Virus record (IMG/VR): IMGVR_UViG_3300038696_000186
Span: 1 to 42,299 of that record
Strand: one strand, 5' to 3'
Source: a virus
Length of the DNA stretch: 42,299 nt
Positions 14,847 to 23,286 of this stretch are shown here, piece by piece. How positions within the stretch are numbered: position 1 is the first letter of the stretch; the number at the start of each line of letters is the position of its first letter. The position numbers were made by a program, and so were the translations under genes. The notes under the pieces were generated by a model. That model searched no databases. It saw only the letters and a program-made list of their open reading frames with translations, and had not been told where the DNA came from.

Positions 14847-15605
14847 TTAAGGACAAGTTTTATAAGCGTCGAGCTTCGCAAGAACCGCCGTTTTGTCGGC
14901 TTCGCGAATGAGAGTCCCATCGGCGGAGAGCGCGACAAGGTCCGCTCTTACGTCACAAAGACTTCCGTCGAGAAGGTCGTCTCTCATAGTCTTGAGGTTT
15001 TGACGAAGCGTCCGCCTTTGAGCTTTTGAGAGCCCTTTTTGCTTGTTCAAAAGTTGAATTGAAGCGTAAATTTCACGCCCGAAGTTCATGTCTTTTACTT
15101 GGTTTTGGACCGCTTGACGTTGCGCTTTCGCCGCCGCTCGCTCCGCTCCCCATTGGGTTTTCAAAGTCCCATTGACGACCGCTTTCGAATAACCGGCGGG
15201 CTTTTGCTCGTAGCGAAGAAGCCTTGAACAATAAACTTCGGAATTGTCTTCGGCGCGGATAGCTTCGCCTTTCCCTACGCAATTTAGGGCGGCGAGTTTT
15301 TCTTGACAATCGTCTTCAAGACTTTTCGTCTCGTCAACTTCGGTCGTCTCCGGGTCGTCGGCGGTCGCCGCGCAAGCGACGACGTCGGTTTTCGAATAGA
15401 CGGGTTTTGTTAAATCGTTGACCATGACTTCTTCAAGCTCAATAAAAACCGGAGCCGAACCAACGGGAACGCGATAACATTTCCCGGGACAAGCGGCTCG
15501 CCTTGAAACCTTGGTCCAATTCTTTGAGAGAATCTCCGACTCGCGGACCCATTGAGCCCGCGCCGTCGTAATTGTTAAAAGTATGAAAGGGATTAAGAAC
15601 TTCAT
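14847..15605 (-). CDS. Secreted cysteine-containing protein with Sec signal peptide
   Basis: A 252-aa protein with a clear signal peptide (MKFLIPFILLTITTARA, cut before Gln). The mature part has CPGKC near the N-terminus and further cysteines (VVACAA, DDCQEK, LNCVG, YCSRL, SLCDV, KTCP), so disulphides in the periplasm are likely. The second half is helical and basic. It lies directly after the large fibre-like gene, which also has a signal peptide, and has the same strong leader (AAGGAGAAAAATAA before the ATG). Not recognised. It could be a partner or chaperone for that protein or act on the host envelope. Confidence 0.75.
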   Translation of the reverse strand: MKFLIPFILLTITTARAQWVRESEILSKNWTKVSRRAACPGKCYRVPVGSAPVFIELEEVMVNDLTKPVYSKTDVVACAATADDPETTEVDETKSLEDDCQEKLAALNCVGKGEAIRAEDNSEVYCSRLLRYEQKPAGYSKAVVNGTLKTQWGAERAAAKAQRQAVQNQVKDMNFGREIYASIQLLNKQKGLSKAQRRTLRQNLKTMRDDLLDGSLCDVRADLVALSADGTLIREADKTAVLAKLDAYKTCP

Positions 15606-15623
15606 TTATTTTTCTCCTTAAAA

Positions 15624-17885
15624 TTATTTATTTCTTGAGCAGTAAATCGAAACGGACTCGTTCGCCGTAGCCCCTCCAGTGTTTCGAGTTTGAATCCTAA
15701 CGTTTTGGGGGAGGGTGTTCGTTACAACGCTCGCATTATCGTCTAAAGTTATACTGACGACTCGGTTTCCGCCGAGAACGCTTACTCCGCATTTAAATCC
15801 GGGTTCCGTAAGATTCAAGTTAAAAATTCCGGTTGAGTCAAAAGACAAAGAGTCAACGAACCAACAATCCGGGTCGGAAGAATCGAAAGACGGAGTCCCG
15901 GAAGGGTTTAACAGGAAGCAAGCCCCTCGTTCGGCCCCATAACGAGCGCGGGTCGAGACTTGATTAAGAAGTCTTGGAGTTGCGACGTCGTTTTTAACGG
16001 GACTAATTGAAAATTTTCCCGTCTGCATATCGTTAGAATTATTTCCGACGGAATTAGAGAGTCTATAAAAGGCGGTCCCATTCGTTGCTCCGTAAACCGC
16101 AAAAGAGTATTCTCCGATTGAGCTTATTTCAAAAAGTTCGCAAATGTTAAAGCCGTCCCAATTTGAACTGTTACCGGATGAGTGAACGGTCTTGTCTTGG
16201 ATAATCAAACCACTATTTGAATTGGAAACCATAACAAGTTTAGTCGAATAGACAGTCCCGTTCCCGTCCCCTATACCGTCGACACAAACTTCGACCTTTC
16301 CTGATACGGGGATATTATACCTAAAACCGAAAATAGTATCGGTCGCGCAATTACCTCCAACAGGTTGCTCGACCCCGGCGCAAAGTTCGGAAAAACCTTC
16401 CCCCTCAATTACGCCAGTATTTCCCAAGCTTATTTGAGCAAAGGTTGAACTTGCGTTGGAGGCGTCGGCAGCATTTGACCGGTAAATTATAGCGTCTTTT
16501 TTTGTAAATCCCGCTTGTTCGGGCGTGAACGCTTCTTGGGTTTCTTGAGAAGTTGGGAAGTAGTAAACGTCATATTTAAAGCTATTGTCTGTTGCCTCGA
16601 TTATTGCAGCATCAGAGCCATTAGAGGTCTTAGACTCCAAAACAATCTGTGCGTTGGTGAGGTCTTGATCTGTGTTAATTGAAAAAACTTTTACAGGAGA
16701 CCCTCCAGAAGTGTTATCAAAAAATTTCATGTCTTGGCTAATAAACTGACCGCCATTGACATTTAGTCTGTGTGAAATCTGTGTGCCTGTTACACCACCT
16801 GTATTGTCTTGGAAAAGACCTGTTGCAACAATTTGATAGTGGCCCTTTCTCATAAAATTAATTTGAAAGTCCGGTCTTAGGCCCGCTTGATAGTCAGTTA
16901 TGTTGCCTGTGATTATTCTGAGGTTGTCGTCACAATCATTATCTGGACCGTAGCCTCCAATATAGCTTGTGGAGCCATCGAGCCATTGACAACTAGTTGT
17001 TGGCTGCCATTCAATCGACCCGACAAAGTGAGCACCTTTTCCAACGGGAGAGATGTTTTTGTTCGACCCTAAATAAGCGTCTTCGAGATCAATCGTTCCG
17101 GCTCCCGTTGACTCAAAACGAAGTTTAAAGACGTCGCCGCCTTCACAGGGAAAAGTAACCGTCGGAGCTTTTAGAAAAGCCGTAAGGTCCGAAAAATCGC
17201 CGGAAGCGACGTCAATAAAAGTTCCCGGATTCCCGGGGAGGTCTTCCTTTAAAACTTTAAGAGTGAAAGCGTTATCGCCTTGATTATATTTTACGTCGGC
17301 CATGCAGCCGAAACCCAAGTCGTCGGAAACCGTGACCGTGTCACTTTCAACGTATTGAGCCGCGCCCGTTGCAACGAAGCGAGCATACTTCAAATTGTCT
17401 TCGCGTCCGTTGGTATGGGCTTCTTGAGTCAACGTCCCGCCCGAATTGGTCCAATTCAAAATCGGACTCCCCGGGTCTTCAAAAGAAGAGTTCGAAAGGA
17501 GATTAACTCCGCCGCTTCCGCCGCTTCCCGAACCGCTTCCGATTTTCTTTATAAGAGTTCCGTCGTTTGAAAAAGACAAGGCTCCGGCGGCGTTGTCCCA
17601 AAATAATTTCGGGTTATTCGCGCCCGCGCCTACGTCAAAAGATAGGGTCTTGTCGGAAGCCGCTCCGTCTCCGAGAGAGACATCGTTCGGACGTAAGAGA
17701 AGACTTCCGTCTCCCGAGTTCGCCCGGATTGAAGGGTTTGTCCCCGCGCCCGTGTCAAAGATTAACTCTTTTATTGAGCCGTTCGAACCGCCTCCGAATT
17801 GAAGAACGTCATTTGTGAACTTCTTCGGAGCCGCTGCGAAGACCGCAAGGGAAAAGAGAATTAAAAAAAGAATGAGTTTTTTCAT
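15624..17885 (-). CDS. Large fibre/adhesin-like protein with Sec signal peptide
   Basis: A 753-aa multi-domain protein. Residues 1-18 form a signal peptide (MKKLILFLILFSLAVFAAA). Residues about 20-120 hold shaft-like repeats (ELIFDTGAGTNPSIRANSG, LSFDVGAGANNPKLFWDN), then a Gly/Ser linker (about 115-128). A galactose-binding/CBM-like domain follows (LLSNSSFEDPGSPILNW, about 130-275), then a C1q/TNF-like jelly-roll domain (about 282-442), a second jelly-roll-like region (about 450-650) and a C-terminal beta domain. Such carbohydrate-binding and C1q-like domains fit host recognition. A Sec signal on a phage fibre is unusual, since virions assemble in the cytoplasm. Base composition shifts over the C1q-like domain. 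Confidence 0.8.
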   Translation of the reverse strand: MKKLILFLILFSLAVFAAAPKKFTNDVLQFGGGSNGSIKELIFDTGAGTNPSIRANSGDGSLLLRPNDVSLGDGAASDKTLSFDVGAGANNPKLFWDNAAGALSFSNDGTLIKKIGSGSGSGGSGGVNLLSNSSFEDPGSPILNWTNSGGTLTQEAHTNGREDNLKYARFVATGAAQYVESDTVTVSDDLGFGCMADVKYNQGDNAFTLKVLKEDLPGNPGTFIDVASGDFSDLTAFLKAPTVTFPCEGGDVFKLRFESTGAGTIDLEDAYLGSNKNISPVGKGAHFVGSIEWQPTTSCQWLDGSTSYIGGYGPDNDCDDNLRIITGNITDYQAGLRPDFQINFMRKGHYQIVATGLFQDNTGGVTGTQISHRLNVNGGQFISQDMKFFDNTSGGSPVKVFSINTDQDLTNAQIVLESKTSNGSDAAIIEATDNSFKYDVYYFPTSQETQEAFTPEQAGFTKKDAIIYRSNAADASNASSTFAQISLGNTGVIEGEGFSELCAGVEQPVGGNCATDTIFGFRYNIPVSGKVEVCVDGIGDGNGTVYSTKLVMVSNSNSGLIIQDKTVHSSGNSSNWDGFNICELFEISSIGEYSFAVYGATNGTAFYRLSNSVGNNSNDMQTGKFSISPVKNDVATPRLLNQVSTRARYGAERGACFLLNPSGTPSFDSSDPDCWFVDSLSFDSTGIFNLNLTEPGFKCGVSVLGGNRVVSITLDDNASVVTNTLPQNVRIQTRNTGGATANESVSIYCSRNK
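16560..17040. other. Compositionally foreign segment inside the fibre gene
   Basis: This stretch is in frame with the fibre gene and covers the C1q-like domain (about residues 282-442). By hand count it has about 18 CAG or CTG trinucleotides in 480 bases. The neighbouring 480 bases (17101-17580) have 2, and a portal segment (33661-34140) has none. It also uses more TGT, TGC and CA-rich codons than the rest. This suggests recent replacement of one receptor-binding domain from another source. Confidence 0.7.
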
Positions 17886-18485
17886 TTACGCCACCTCGTT
17901 TATAACATTGATTTCAGTATTTATTCCGTTGTCTTGAATCTCGCCGTCGTTATCGAAGAAGTAACCTTGGAAGAACGCCGTATTTTTCGACGTCGCTTGG
18001 ACGTTAAAAACGAAGTCTCCCGAATTGTTAAAACCGACAAAACGCCCGCCGATTATTTGGATTCTATTCGTGTTTAAAAGATCAAAGGCGAGCGGGATAT
18101 TATCGACCGTCGTTATTTGGACGCCCGGTTTGAACTCGATAACGAGGTCCGTCAAGCCGTCAATTTCGACCGCGTCGTCGAGAACTTGGTCGTTCGTGAC
18201 TAAGATTTTACTTTGAGAGCCTACGCGCGCGAGAGCGGTCGGGAGGTCCGCATCGGTTCCGCCGATTCCGACAATCGCGTCATAATTGTTTTGCTGCGCT
18301 GCGACCGCGTCAATTTCTCCGTCAAAATGCAAAACCCATTGATAAACTAGGTTTTGCCAGTGATTAAAAAACTCATGAGGCGGAAGCTCCGCGACCCATC
18401 CTTGAGCGTTCTTCGCCGCGCCCGGGTTTTCAATCGCCGCGCCCGGGTCCGTCGCCCATATTGGTAGTGAACTAGGTTTCGCCAT
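17886..18485 (-). CDS. Tail fibre protein, short beta-helix type
   Basis: A 199-aa protein starting SSLPIWATDPGAAIENPGAA, the typical N-terminus of phage fibres that attach to the baseplate. It continues with EFFNHWQNLVYQWVLHFD, then Gly/Asn/Ile-rich strands (about 90-199) like a short beta helix or its cap. It is likely the baseplate-attached fibre. The next gene encodes the exported large fibre-like protein. The leader AAGGAGAAATAATC before the ATG is shared with the capsid and tail tube genes. Confidence 0.75.
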   Translation of the reverse strand: MAKPSSLPIWATDPGAAIENPGAAKNAQGWVAELPPHEFFNHWQNLVYQWVLHFDGEIDAVAAQQNNYDAIVGIGGTDADLPTALARVGSQSKILVTNDQVLDDAVEIDGLTDLVIEFKPGVQITTVDNIPLAFDLLNTNRIQIIGGRFVGFNNSGDFVFNVQATSKNTAFFQGYFFDNDGEIQDNGINTEINVINEVA

Positions 18486-18525
18486 GATTATTTCTCCTTA
18501 TAAAAAGTTTAAGCCCTTATTCGCT

Positions 18526-19209
18526 TTACGTCACGCTTTGAAATTTTCCCCCGAAAATATGGTCTTTGAGGGTTCCAAAACCAGCGACGTCGTTTCGGTT
18601 CGGGTTTTCGAACGAGAACGGTCTCGCCGTGTCATATAAAAAGGCGAACTCGCCTCCGATAACTTGGTTTATGTCCGAGAACCCTTGGGCCCCGGGCGCG
18701 CCGACAAAGCCAAAAGGGTTTGTCTTTGAGAATTGACCGATTCGGTCAACGCGGATTCCCGCTCCGACGACTCTTTGAAGTCTTTCGAGAATGAAGCTCG
18801 CCGTAATTGGGTTAATGGTTCCGTCGGATAAAATAATCATTCCGGCGGGGAAGTGTTCTTGAAGTTCCGCGCGATTCGCTCGCGTGATAATCTTATAAAC
18901 GTCGACAACGCGAACCGTCTCCCCTTGAGAAACGTTCTCCCCTATTTTTGCATAGAGTAAGACCCGATAAAAAATGTCGTCGAATCCGAGACGCTCTTGT
19001 CCGACAATGGTTCCGAAATCGTCAAGAACTTGACCCTCCGCCGTGTCAATCCAACGGCCTTCGAAAAGAGAGTGAGAAGCGTCTTCAATGTCTTGGACTT
19101 GTTTAACGAAAGCGTCAAGAATGGCCGTAAGATTTGGCGCGTCCTTATATTGGGAAATAAGTCGGTCGCGCGCTTCTTGAATATGGTTTTCAATTTTTAC
19201 GACAATCAT
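18526..19209 (-). CDS. Baseplate protein, DUF2612/tail-protein-I-like
   Basis: A 227-aa protein that follows baseplate J, in the place of gpI of P2-type phages. Its segments RWIDTAEGQVLDDFGTIVGQ and DIFYRVLLYAKIGENVSQGE match the DUF2612 family of baseplate proteins that I recognise by pattern. The C-terminus (PFGFVGAPGAQGFSDINQ, FGGKF) probably contacts the fibre. The role would be to link wedge proteins to the fibre network. Confidence 0.75.
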   Translation of the reverse strand: MIVVKIENHIQEARDRLISQYKDAPNLTAILDAFVKQVQDIEDASHSLFEGRWIDTAEGQVLDDFGTIVGQERLGFDDIFYRVLLYAKIGENVSQGETVRVVDVYKIITRANRAELQEHFPAGMIILSDGTINPITASFILERLQRVVGAGIRVDRIGQFSKTNPFGFVGAPGAQGFSDINQVIGGEFAFLYDTARPFSFENPNRNDVAGFGTLKDHIFGGKFQSVT

Positions 19210-19212
19210 TTT

Positions 19213-20679
19213 TTAAATTCTCCCGACCAATACGCGAGAAGTGTCCCACTCGGAAATCTCCGCCGCGTCTATGTCTATATTATCCGAGAGAGTCGGACCC
19301 GCCGAAGTTCCGACGCGAATCTCGACGTCGGTTATCCCGGGAATAGAATCAATCGAACAAATGAGTTTCGGGAAGACAATAACGTCCGCCCCAATTCCGA
19401 GCCCGTTTCCGAAAGCGACGATCGCCGCTTGAACTTGGTCGTCCCCGTTCGCCGGATAATTCGCGTCGACGGAAAGGTCGATCTCGACAAAGATTTGGAT
19501 TCCGGTCGGTCTTGAAAATTTGACGTCTTGGAAGAAGCCTTGAGAGTCCGTAATTTGTTGCGTAACCGAGCCGAAAGTTTCAATCCCGGCGGGCTTAATC
19601 GCGAAAATAGTCTCGGCGATTTCGTTAACGTCTCCGCCTTGGACGACCATTTCAAAAGACTTTGGGGGTCTCCCGTCAACCTCGATAAAAGTTATATTTT
19701 CAAAACCGACGACGGCGTTCACGCCGTCAAGGTCCGCAAGAGTTGAGAGAATAGAACCAAGCGTTCCCGCTCCCGCTCTTTGAAGAGAGTTCTCTCTTCT
19801 TTGTTTAAGGCTCGCGTCGTCTTCAATGTCGCTTCCGATTAAAGCGTCGGAAGGATTAAGGACGGCGTCAAGTCCCGAAATTGGGTTTTCGATAACAGTC
19901 AAAGCGCGAGCGGGAGCGACGTTCGCTCCGATCTCTTCGGCTTCGAGAGTCACTTGTCCCGAAGAAACTCCCTTCGTCGTCTCGACAAGGTTTGTCGTGA
20001 CGGGAGTCGCCGTTTCGGTCAACGTATTTTCCACAACGGAGAGAAGAGGTTTGTCCTCGCTTCCGTCGGCCCCTTGGAAAGTAATAACAAAGCCGGTTAA
20101 AAAGTCGCCCGCCACAAGGACGGACGACAAGGAGGAAAGAGCGTTGAGGGCGTTCTCAACGTCCGTCGCAAGTGAGTTAAAAGTTAATAGGGTCGTGTCC
20201 TCGCTATTAAGTGAGAGGCGAAAAGAGCCCGCATCCGGGACCGCCCCAAAAGTAAGCGTTTGGACTTCGTCAATTCCCGCGATCAAAGTTAAATCAGTCC
20301 CTAAGACAAAACGAGAAGGCGAGTCGTTTACAACGGAGAAGACCGAGCCCGAAGGAATAACCGTTCCGGCGGTTCCTTTTAAAATAAGGTCAACCGTTGA
20401 GCGCGTCCCCGGTTGACGAGTTAAGCCCGTAAGACTGACAACGTTGTCAAGAGTTAATCCTTCCGCCGTCGCCGGGTATTGGGAACTATAAACCGCTTCG
20501 GAGAGTTCCCATAACTCGGACTCCCGTTCGGAGAAAATCCCGACGAGTTGTCCGAGAACCGAACTCGGGAGAAGGTTAATCGAATTCCCAAGTTCGCTTT
20601 TAAGGGCGTTTTCGATTTCGGTTTGAATGTCCGCGATTCGTTTAGAGACGAATCCGCTTGTCGTTAATCCAAAAGTCAT
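19213..20679 (-). CDS. Baseplate J-like protein
   Basis: A 488-aa baseplate wedge protein of the gpJ family. It begins GFVSKRIADIQTEIENALKS and has LWELSEAVYSSQYPATAEGL then TLDNVVSLTGLTRQPGT, the conserved start of baseplate J proteins. The C-terminal third has ISGLDAVLNPSDALIGSDIE and DDASLKQRRENSLQRAGAGT, also typical. It forms the periphery of the contractile baseplate together with the gp25-like protein directly upstream, whose stop adjoins this start. Confidence 0.93.
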   Translation of the reverse strand: MTFGLTTSGFVSKRIADIQTEIENALKSELGNSINLLPSSVLGQLVGIFSERESELWELSEAVYSSQYPATAEGLTLDNVVSLTGLTRQPGTRSTVDLILKGTAGTVIPSGSVFSVVNDSPSRFVLGTDLTLIAGIDEVQTLTFGAVPDAGSFRLSLNSEDTTLLTFNSLATDVENALNALSSLSSVLVAGDFLTGFVITFQGADGSEDKPLLSVVENTLTETATPVTTNLVETTKGVSSGQVTLEAEEIGANVAPARALTVIENPISGLDAVLNPSDALIGSDIEDDASLKQRRENSLQRAGAGTLGSILSTLADLDGVNAVVGFENITFIEVDGRPPKSFEMVVQGGDVNEIAETIFAIKPAGIETFGSVTQQITDSQGFFQDVKFSRPTGIQIFVEIDLSVDANYPANGDDQVQAAIVAFGNGLGIGADVIVFPKLICSIDSIPGITDVEIRVGTSAGPTLSDNIDIDAAEISEWDTSRVLVGRI

Positions 20680-21027
20680 TTATAAGTCCTCGTCAAAAAG
20701 TAAAATTCCGAAAATAGTCAACGCCGTGAACTTCAAGGAGAGTTCTCTTCCGTTAATCTCAAGTAAGAAACTTTGAAGCTCGATAATCCCCGGAGAGTTT
20801 AAAATCTCGTTTTTGAAAAGGGAATCGACCGTGACCGGGTTCGGGTTCTTCTTCAAAACTTCGTCGAAATAGGGAAGCCCTTCTCGCGTGTCGAGGAACC
20901 ATTCTCCGCGAAAGACCCGGAGGCGTTGCCTTAATACTTGGGCGACTTCGTCGACGCCGCTTATTAGTTTCAAATTATTGTTTTCGATTAAAACGTCGTT
21001 CGTCGAGTCGATAGCGATTGAACTCAT
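20680..21027 (-). CDS. GPW/gp25-like baseplate wedge protein
   Basis: A 115-aa protein of the gp25/GPW family (also called DUF2634 in some phages). The key stretch is EVAQVLRQRLRVFRGEWFLD followed by TREGLPYFDEVL, and the usual end with two strands (GRELSLKFTALTIFGILLF). gp25-like proteins connect the baseplate hub to the sheath and start sheath assembly. It is immediately upstream of baseplate J and one base overlaps the 88-aa gene before it. Confidence 0.9.
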   Translation of the reverse strand: MSSIAIDSTNDVLIENNNLKLISGVDEVAQVLRQRLRVFRGEWFLDTREGLPYFDEVLKKNPNPVTVDSLFKNEILNSPGIIELQSFLLEINGRELSLKFTALTIFGILLFDEDL

Positions 21028-21293
21028 TATGTGATTCTCCCGTCAATGGTCGCGGCGAGAGTCTCGCCTTCTCCGCTTATTGGGTTATTTTGGTCGTCTT
21101 CAAAAGTTCCCGGACCGACCCCAATGTCCCCGACTTCGAACTCTATTTGAGCCCTTCCCACTTCCGCGACAATCTCTTCCGCCCATATTAAAAGGGAGGC
21201 TTTGACTTTTGTTTCGTCCGCCGGGTCAAGAGTGACGCCGACAAAAAGTCTCGAAAATAAGTTGTCCCGAAGTCGGGTCGTGTCCATAGGCAT
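21027..21293 (-). CDS. Hypothetical small baseplate-region protein
   Basis: An 88-aa protein between the spike and the gp25-like wedge protein. It starts TTRLRDNLFSRLFVGVTLDP, has a helix (SLLIWAEEIVAEVGRAQ) and ends in acidic, Gly-rich loops (IGVGPGTFEDDQNNPISGEG). Position argues for a small baseplate component or assembly factor. I do not recognise the family. Confidence 0.65.
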   Translation of the reverse strand: MPMDTTRLRDNLFSRLFVGVTLDPADETKVKASLLIWAEEIVAEVGRAQIEFEVGDIGVGPGTFEDDQNNPISGEGETLAATIDGRIT

Positions 21294-21300
21294 GAAAAAA

Positions 21301-22104
21301 CTACTCCTTAAAAGTGTCTATTTTCGTTTTCAAAACCGGAAAGGTTTGTCCAAATCCGACGAGCGGTTGTAAGCCGAGAAGCGTTATCGTTTGAGCCCCG
21401 ATAATTTCAGTCAATAAATCCGAAAGGAGGGAGACAAGTTCTTCGGAAGAGTTCTCGACTTTGACTTTCCCGCTTGGTTTAAGTGTAAAAGTTAAGTCGC
21501 CATTCGTGAAGTCGAGTTCTCCGTCGGGTTTAATCGTCAACGTTCCGGCGTCGTTTTGATAGCTGAATTCGCCGTCGGCCTTGATTAATGTTTTCCCTTT
21601 TTCGTTTTCGGCTTTAATGTCGCCGCTTTTTTCAAGTGACAAAAAGTTTTTCTCATTTGTCAATTCAAAAGAAAATGCTCCGCCGCGCGGAGAAAAGCCT
21701 TCGGACTTTGGGAAGCCTCCGGGAATTCCGTAAGCATCTGACAAATTGAATCGTCGAGGGTCATTAGGGGAAACCACGCCGCCCGATTCTTTCCAAGAGT
21801 CAAGGCTCCTTTGTGAAAATATAAGACTGACATAATCGCCCTTTTCCAAATCGAAGTGAATATGATGGGAAGCCGAGCGAGGAAAGATAATAGGGACGTT
21901 ATTTATAATCGGGAGGTCAACGATTCTTCCGTCAATATATTTTCGTTTCAAAGCCGGTTGAACTTTCGCGGTTTGGTTTTCTCGGTTATAAGATTCGATA
22001 ATCCCGGGAAGGCAAACGTTCACGTCGGCGAGACGTGAGTCGATAGCTTGGTTTAAAAGTTCGGGGAGAGTGATTCTCTCGCTTCCCTTTTTTGTCCCGG
22101 TCAT
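21301..22104 (-). CDS. Gp138-type membrane-puncturing tail spike
   Basis: A 267-aa protein. The N-terminal OB-fold part (DVNVCLPGIIESYNRENQTA, then VPIIFPRSASHHIHFDLEKG) matches Gp138-family spikes, which pierce the outer membrane on contraction. The middle (about 155-215) is a run of short strands with regular SGDIKAENEKGK, ADGEFSYQND and PSGKVKVEN units, as in a trimeric beta-helical needle. The frame opens at 22125; ATG at 22104 is preferred because it overlaps the hub stop (ATGA) with GGGGAGG just upstream. Confidence 0.85.
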   Translation of the reverse strand: MTGTKKGSERITLPELLNQAIDSRLADVNVCLPGIIESYNRENQTAKVQPALKRKYIDGRIVDLPIINNVPIIFPRSASHHIHFDLEKGDYVSLIFSQRSLDSWKESGGVVSPNDPRRFNLSDAYGIPGGFPKSEGFSPRGGAFSFELTNEKNFLSLEKSGDIKAENEKGKTLIKADGEFSYQNDAGTLTIKPDGELDFTNGDLTFTLKPSGKVKVENSSEELVSLLSDLLTEIIGAQTITLLGLQPLVGFGQTFPVLKTKIDTFKE

Positions 22105-22964
22105 TCGATGGCCTCCCCTTCGCAAGTGAATTTCCCGTCTTTATTATCTCCCGAGAAGGTCAATTTGCGAACCTTAAAGAACGCCGGAATAAGACTTGAT
22201 TCGCCTATCTCGTCAAGTTCCGAAAAGATCGCGATTTCTCTCCCCACTTTTACGTCGGGATTAAGAAGACAAGAAAAACGAATCACGTCGGCGAGTTGAG
22301 CCTTCCCGGGTTTGTTTTTCTTTTCGCGAAAAGCTTTAAGAAGCCCCGTTTCTTGAGTTAAAAGGACGGCTTCTTCGCTCGTCTTTCCGTCTTCGGGGAG
22401 GATAATTAACTCCCCATTTTGGACGGACCATTCGAGCCCCTCTTTTTGAGTTAACTCGTCGAGTCGGTCTTTGACTTTTCCCGTCGCCGAATATCCGGAA
22501 TTAAAAATTTTGTCGCCTATCCCTTCGATGGCCCCTTTTGTGATCTCCAAAGCGTTTGCGAATTCATCTATAACGGACCCAACGGAGACGCCTTCGGCGA
22601 ATGATTTGTCGAGAGTCTTCTCGGCGAGGACTTTGGTTCCTTCTCCGATTTTAAAAGTCGTCACGACTTCGGTTCCGCTTCGCTGCGTTGAAATGTCGAG
22701 AACGTCTCCCGAAGAAATCTCTTTAATGAGGGGGACTTCATTAAGTCCCGCATAGCCCGCGCGAAGTTTAAAGACGAGCCCTTCGTCTTTGAGGCGGTCT
22801 CTTGTATTTTTCGAAAGATTTGTAATTGTGATTCGACCGGGATTCGCGTTTGAATCGGCGGTCTTTGTGATCGAAAAACCGATTTTTAGTTCACTAAAAA
22901 CAAAGCCTTCTTCGCCGGGTTTCCCGACTTCGAATTCGACAACGCGATTAAAAAGGGTCGTCAT
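22101..22964 (-). CDS. Baseplate hub protein
   Basis: A 287-aa protein with the layout of myovirus hub proteins (gpD/gp27/gp44-like). It opens VVEFEVGKPGEEGFVFSELK, then SNANPGRITITNLSKNTRD, a pattern typical of hub proteins of small myoviruses. Next come GDVLDI and a helical middle domain (about 120-190), and the end has strand segments. It would sit as a trimer at the end of the tube and hold the spike encoded next, with which it overlaps by four bases. Confidence 0.8.
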   Translation of the reverse strand: MTTLFNRVVEFEVGKPGEEGFVFSELKIGFSITKTADSNANPGRITITNLSKNTRDRLKDEGLVFKLRAGYAGLNEVPLIKEISSGDVLDISTQRSGTEVVTTFKIGEGTKVLAEKTLDKSFAEGVSVGSVIDEFANALEITKGAIEGIGDKIFNSGYSATGKVKDRLDELTQKEGLEWSVQNGELIILPEDGKTSEEAVLLTQETGLLKAFREKKNKPGKAQLADVIRFSCLLNPDVKVGREIAIFSELDEIGESSLIPAFFKVRKLTFSGDNKDGKFTCEGEAIE

Positions 22965-23284
22965 TCGTCCGCCTCGTCATATAAGAGTTGGTGAGACTCT
23001 CCAAGGTCTTCTCTTCCCGGGCTCTCGTTATTCTCTTCGCGGTTAAAGATTAAGAACTCGTTCTCCGGTTGTCCCGGAACTTGATAGCGACCTATTAAGC
23101 CGACGCCCGTTTGAAGCGGGATTCCCATAATTAAGTTATTTTCTTGTTCGTCTTGAATGTCAAAGAACCACCTATTCGGGCGAAGGGAATAGCGAAACGA
23201 CAATATAAAAATAACGCCGTCAAGCTCGACTCTTTGTGAATAGCTTGGGAGATCATTTCGAGTAAAAATTCTTTGAATCGCCAT
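22961..23284 (-). CDS. Baseplate plug-like protein (DUF6983 type)
   Basis: A 107-aa beta protein. VELDGVIFILSFRYSLRPNR and WFFDIQDEQENNLIMGIPLQ match the pattern of small baseplate plug proteins found between the Dit-like protein and the hub in many myophages. The C-terminus is acidic and probably disordered. It overlaps the hub gene by four bases. Confidence 0.75.
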   Translation of the reverse strand: MAIQRIFTRNDLPSYSQRVELDGVIFILSFRYSLRPNRWFFDIQDEQENNLIMGIPLQTGVGLIGRYQVPGQPENEFLIFNREENNESPGREDLGESHQLLYDEADE

Positions 23285-23286
23285 AA

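Noticed and set aside
17446-20416. Long plus-strand frames antisense to fibre and baseplate genes (up to 196 aa)
   Set aside because: They are Ser/Thr/Pro/Arg-rich mirror frames of well-supported genes, with no ribosome sites or family motifs.
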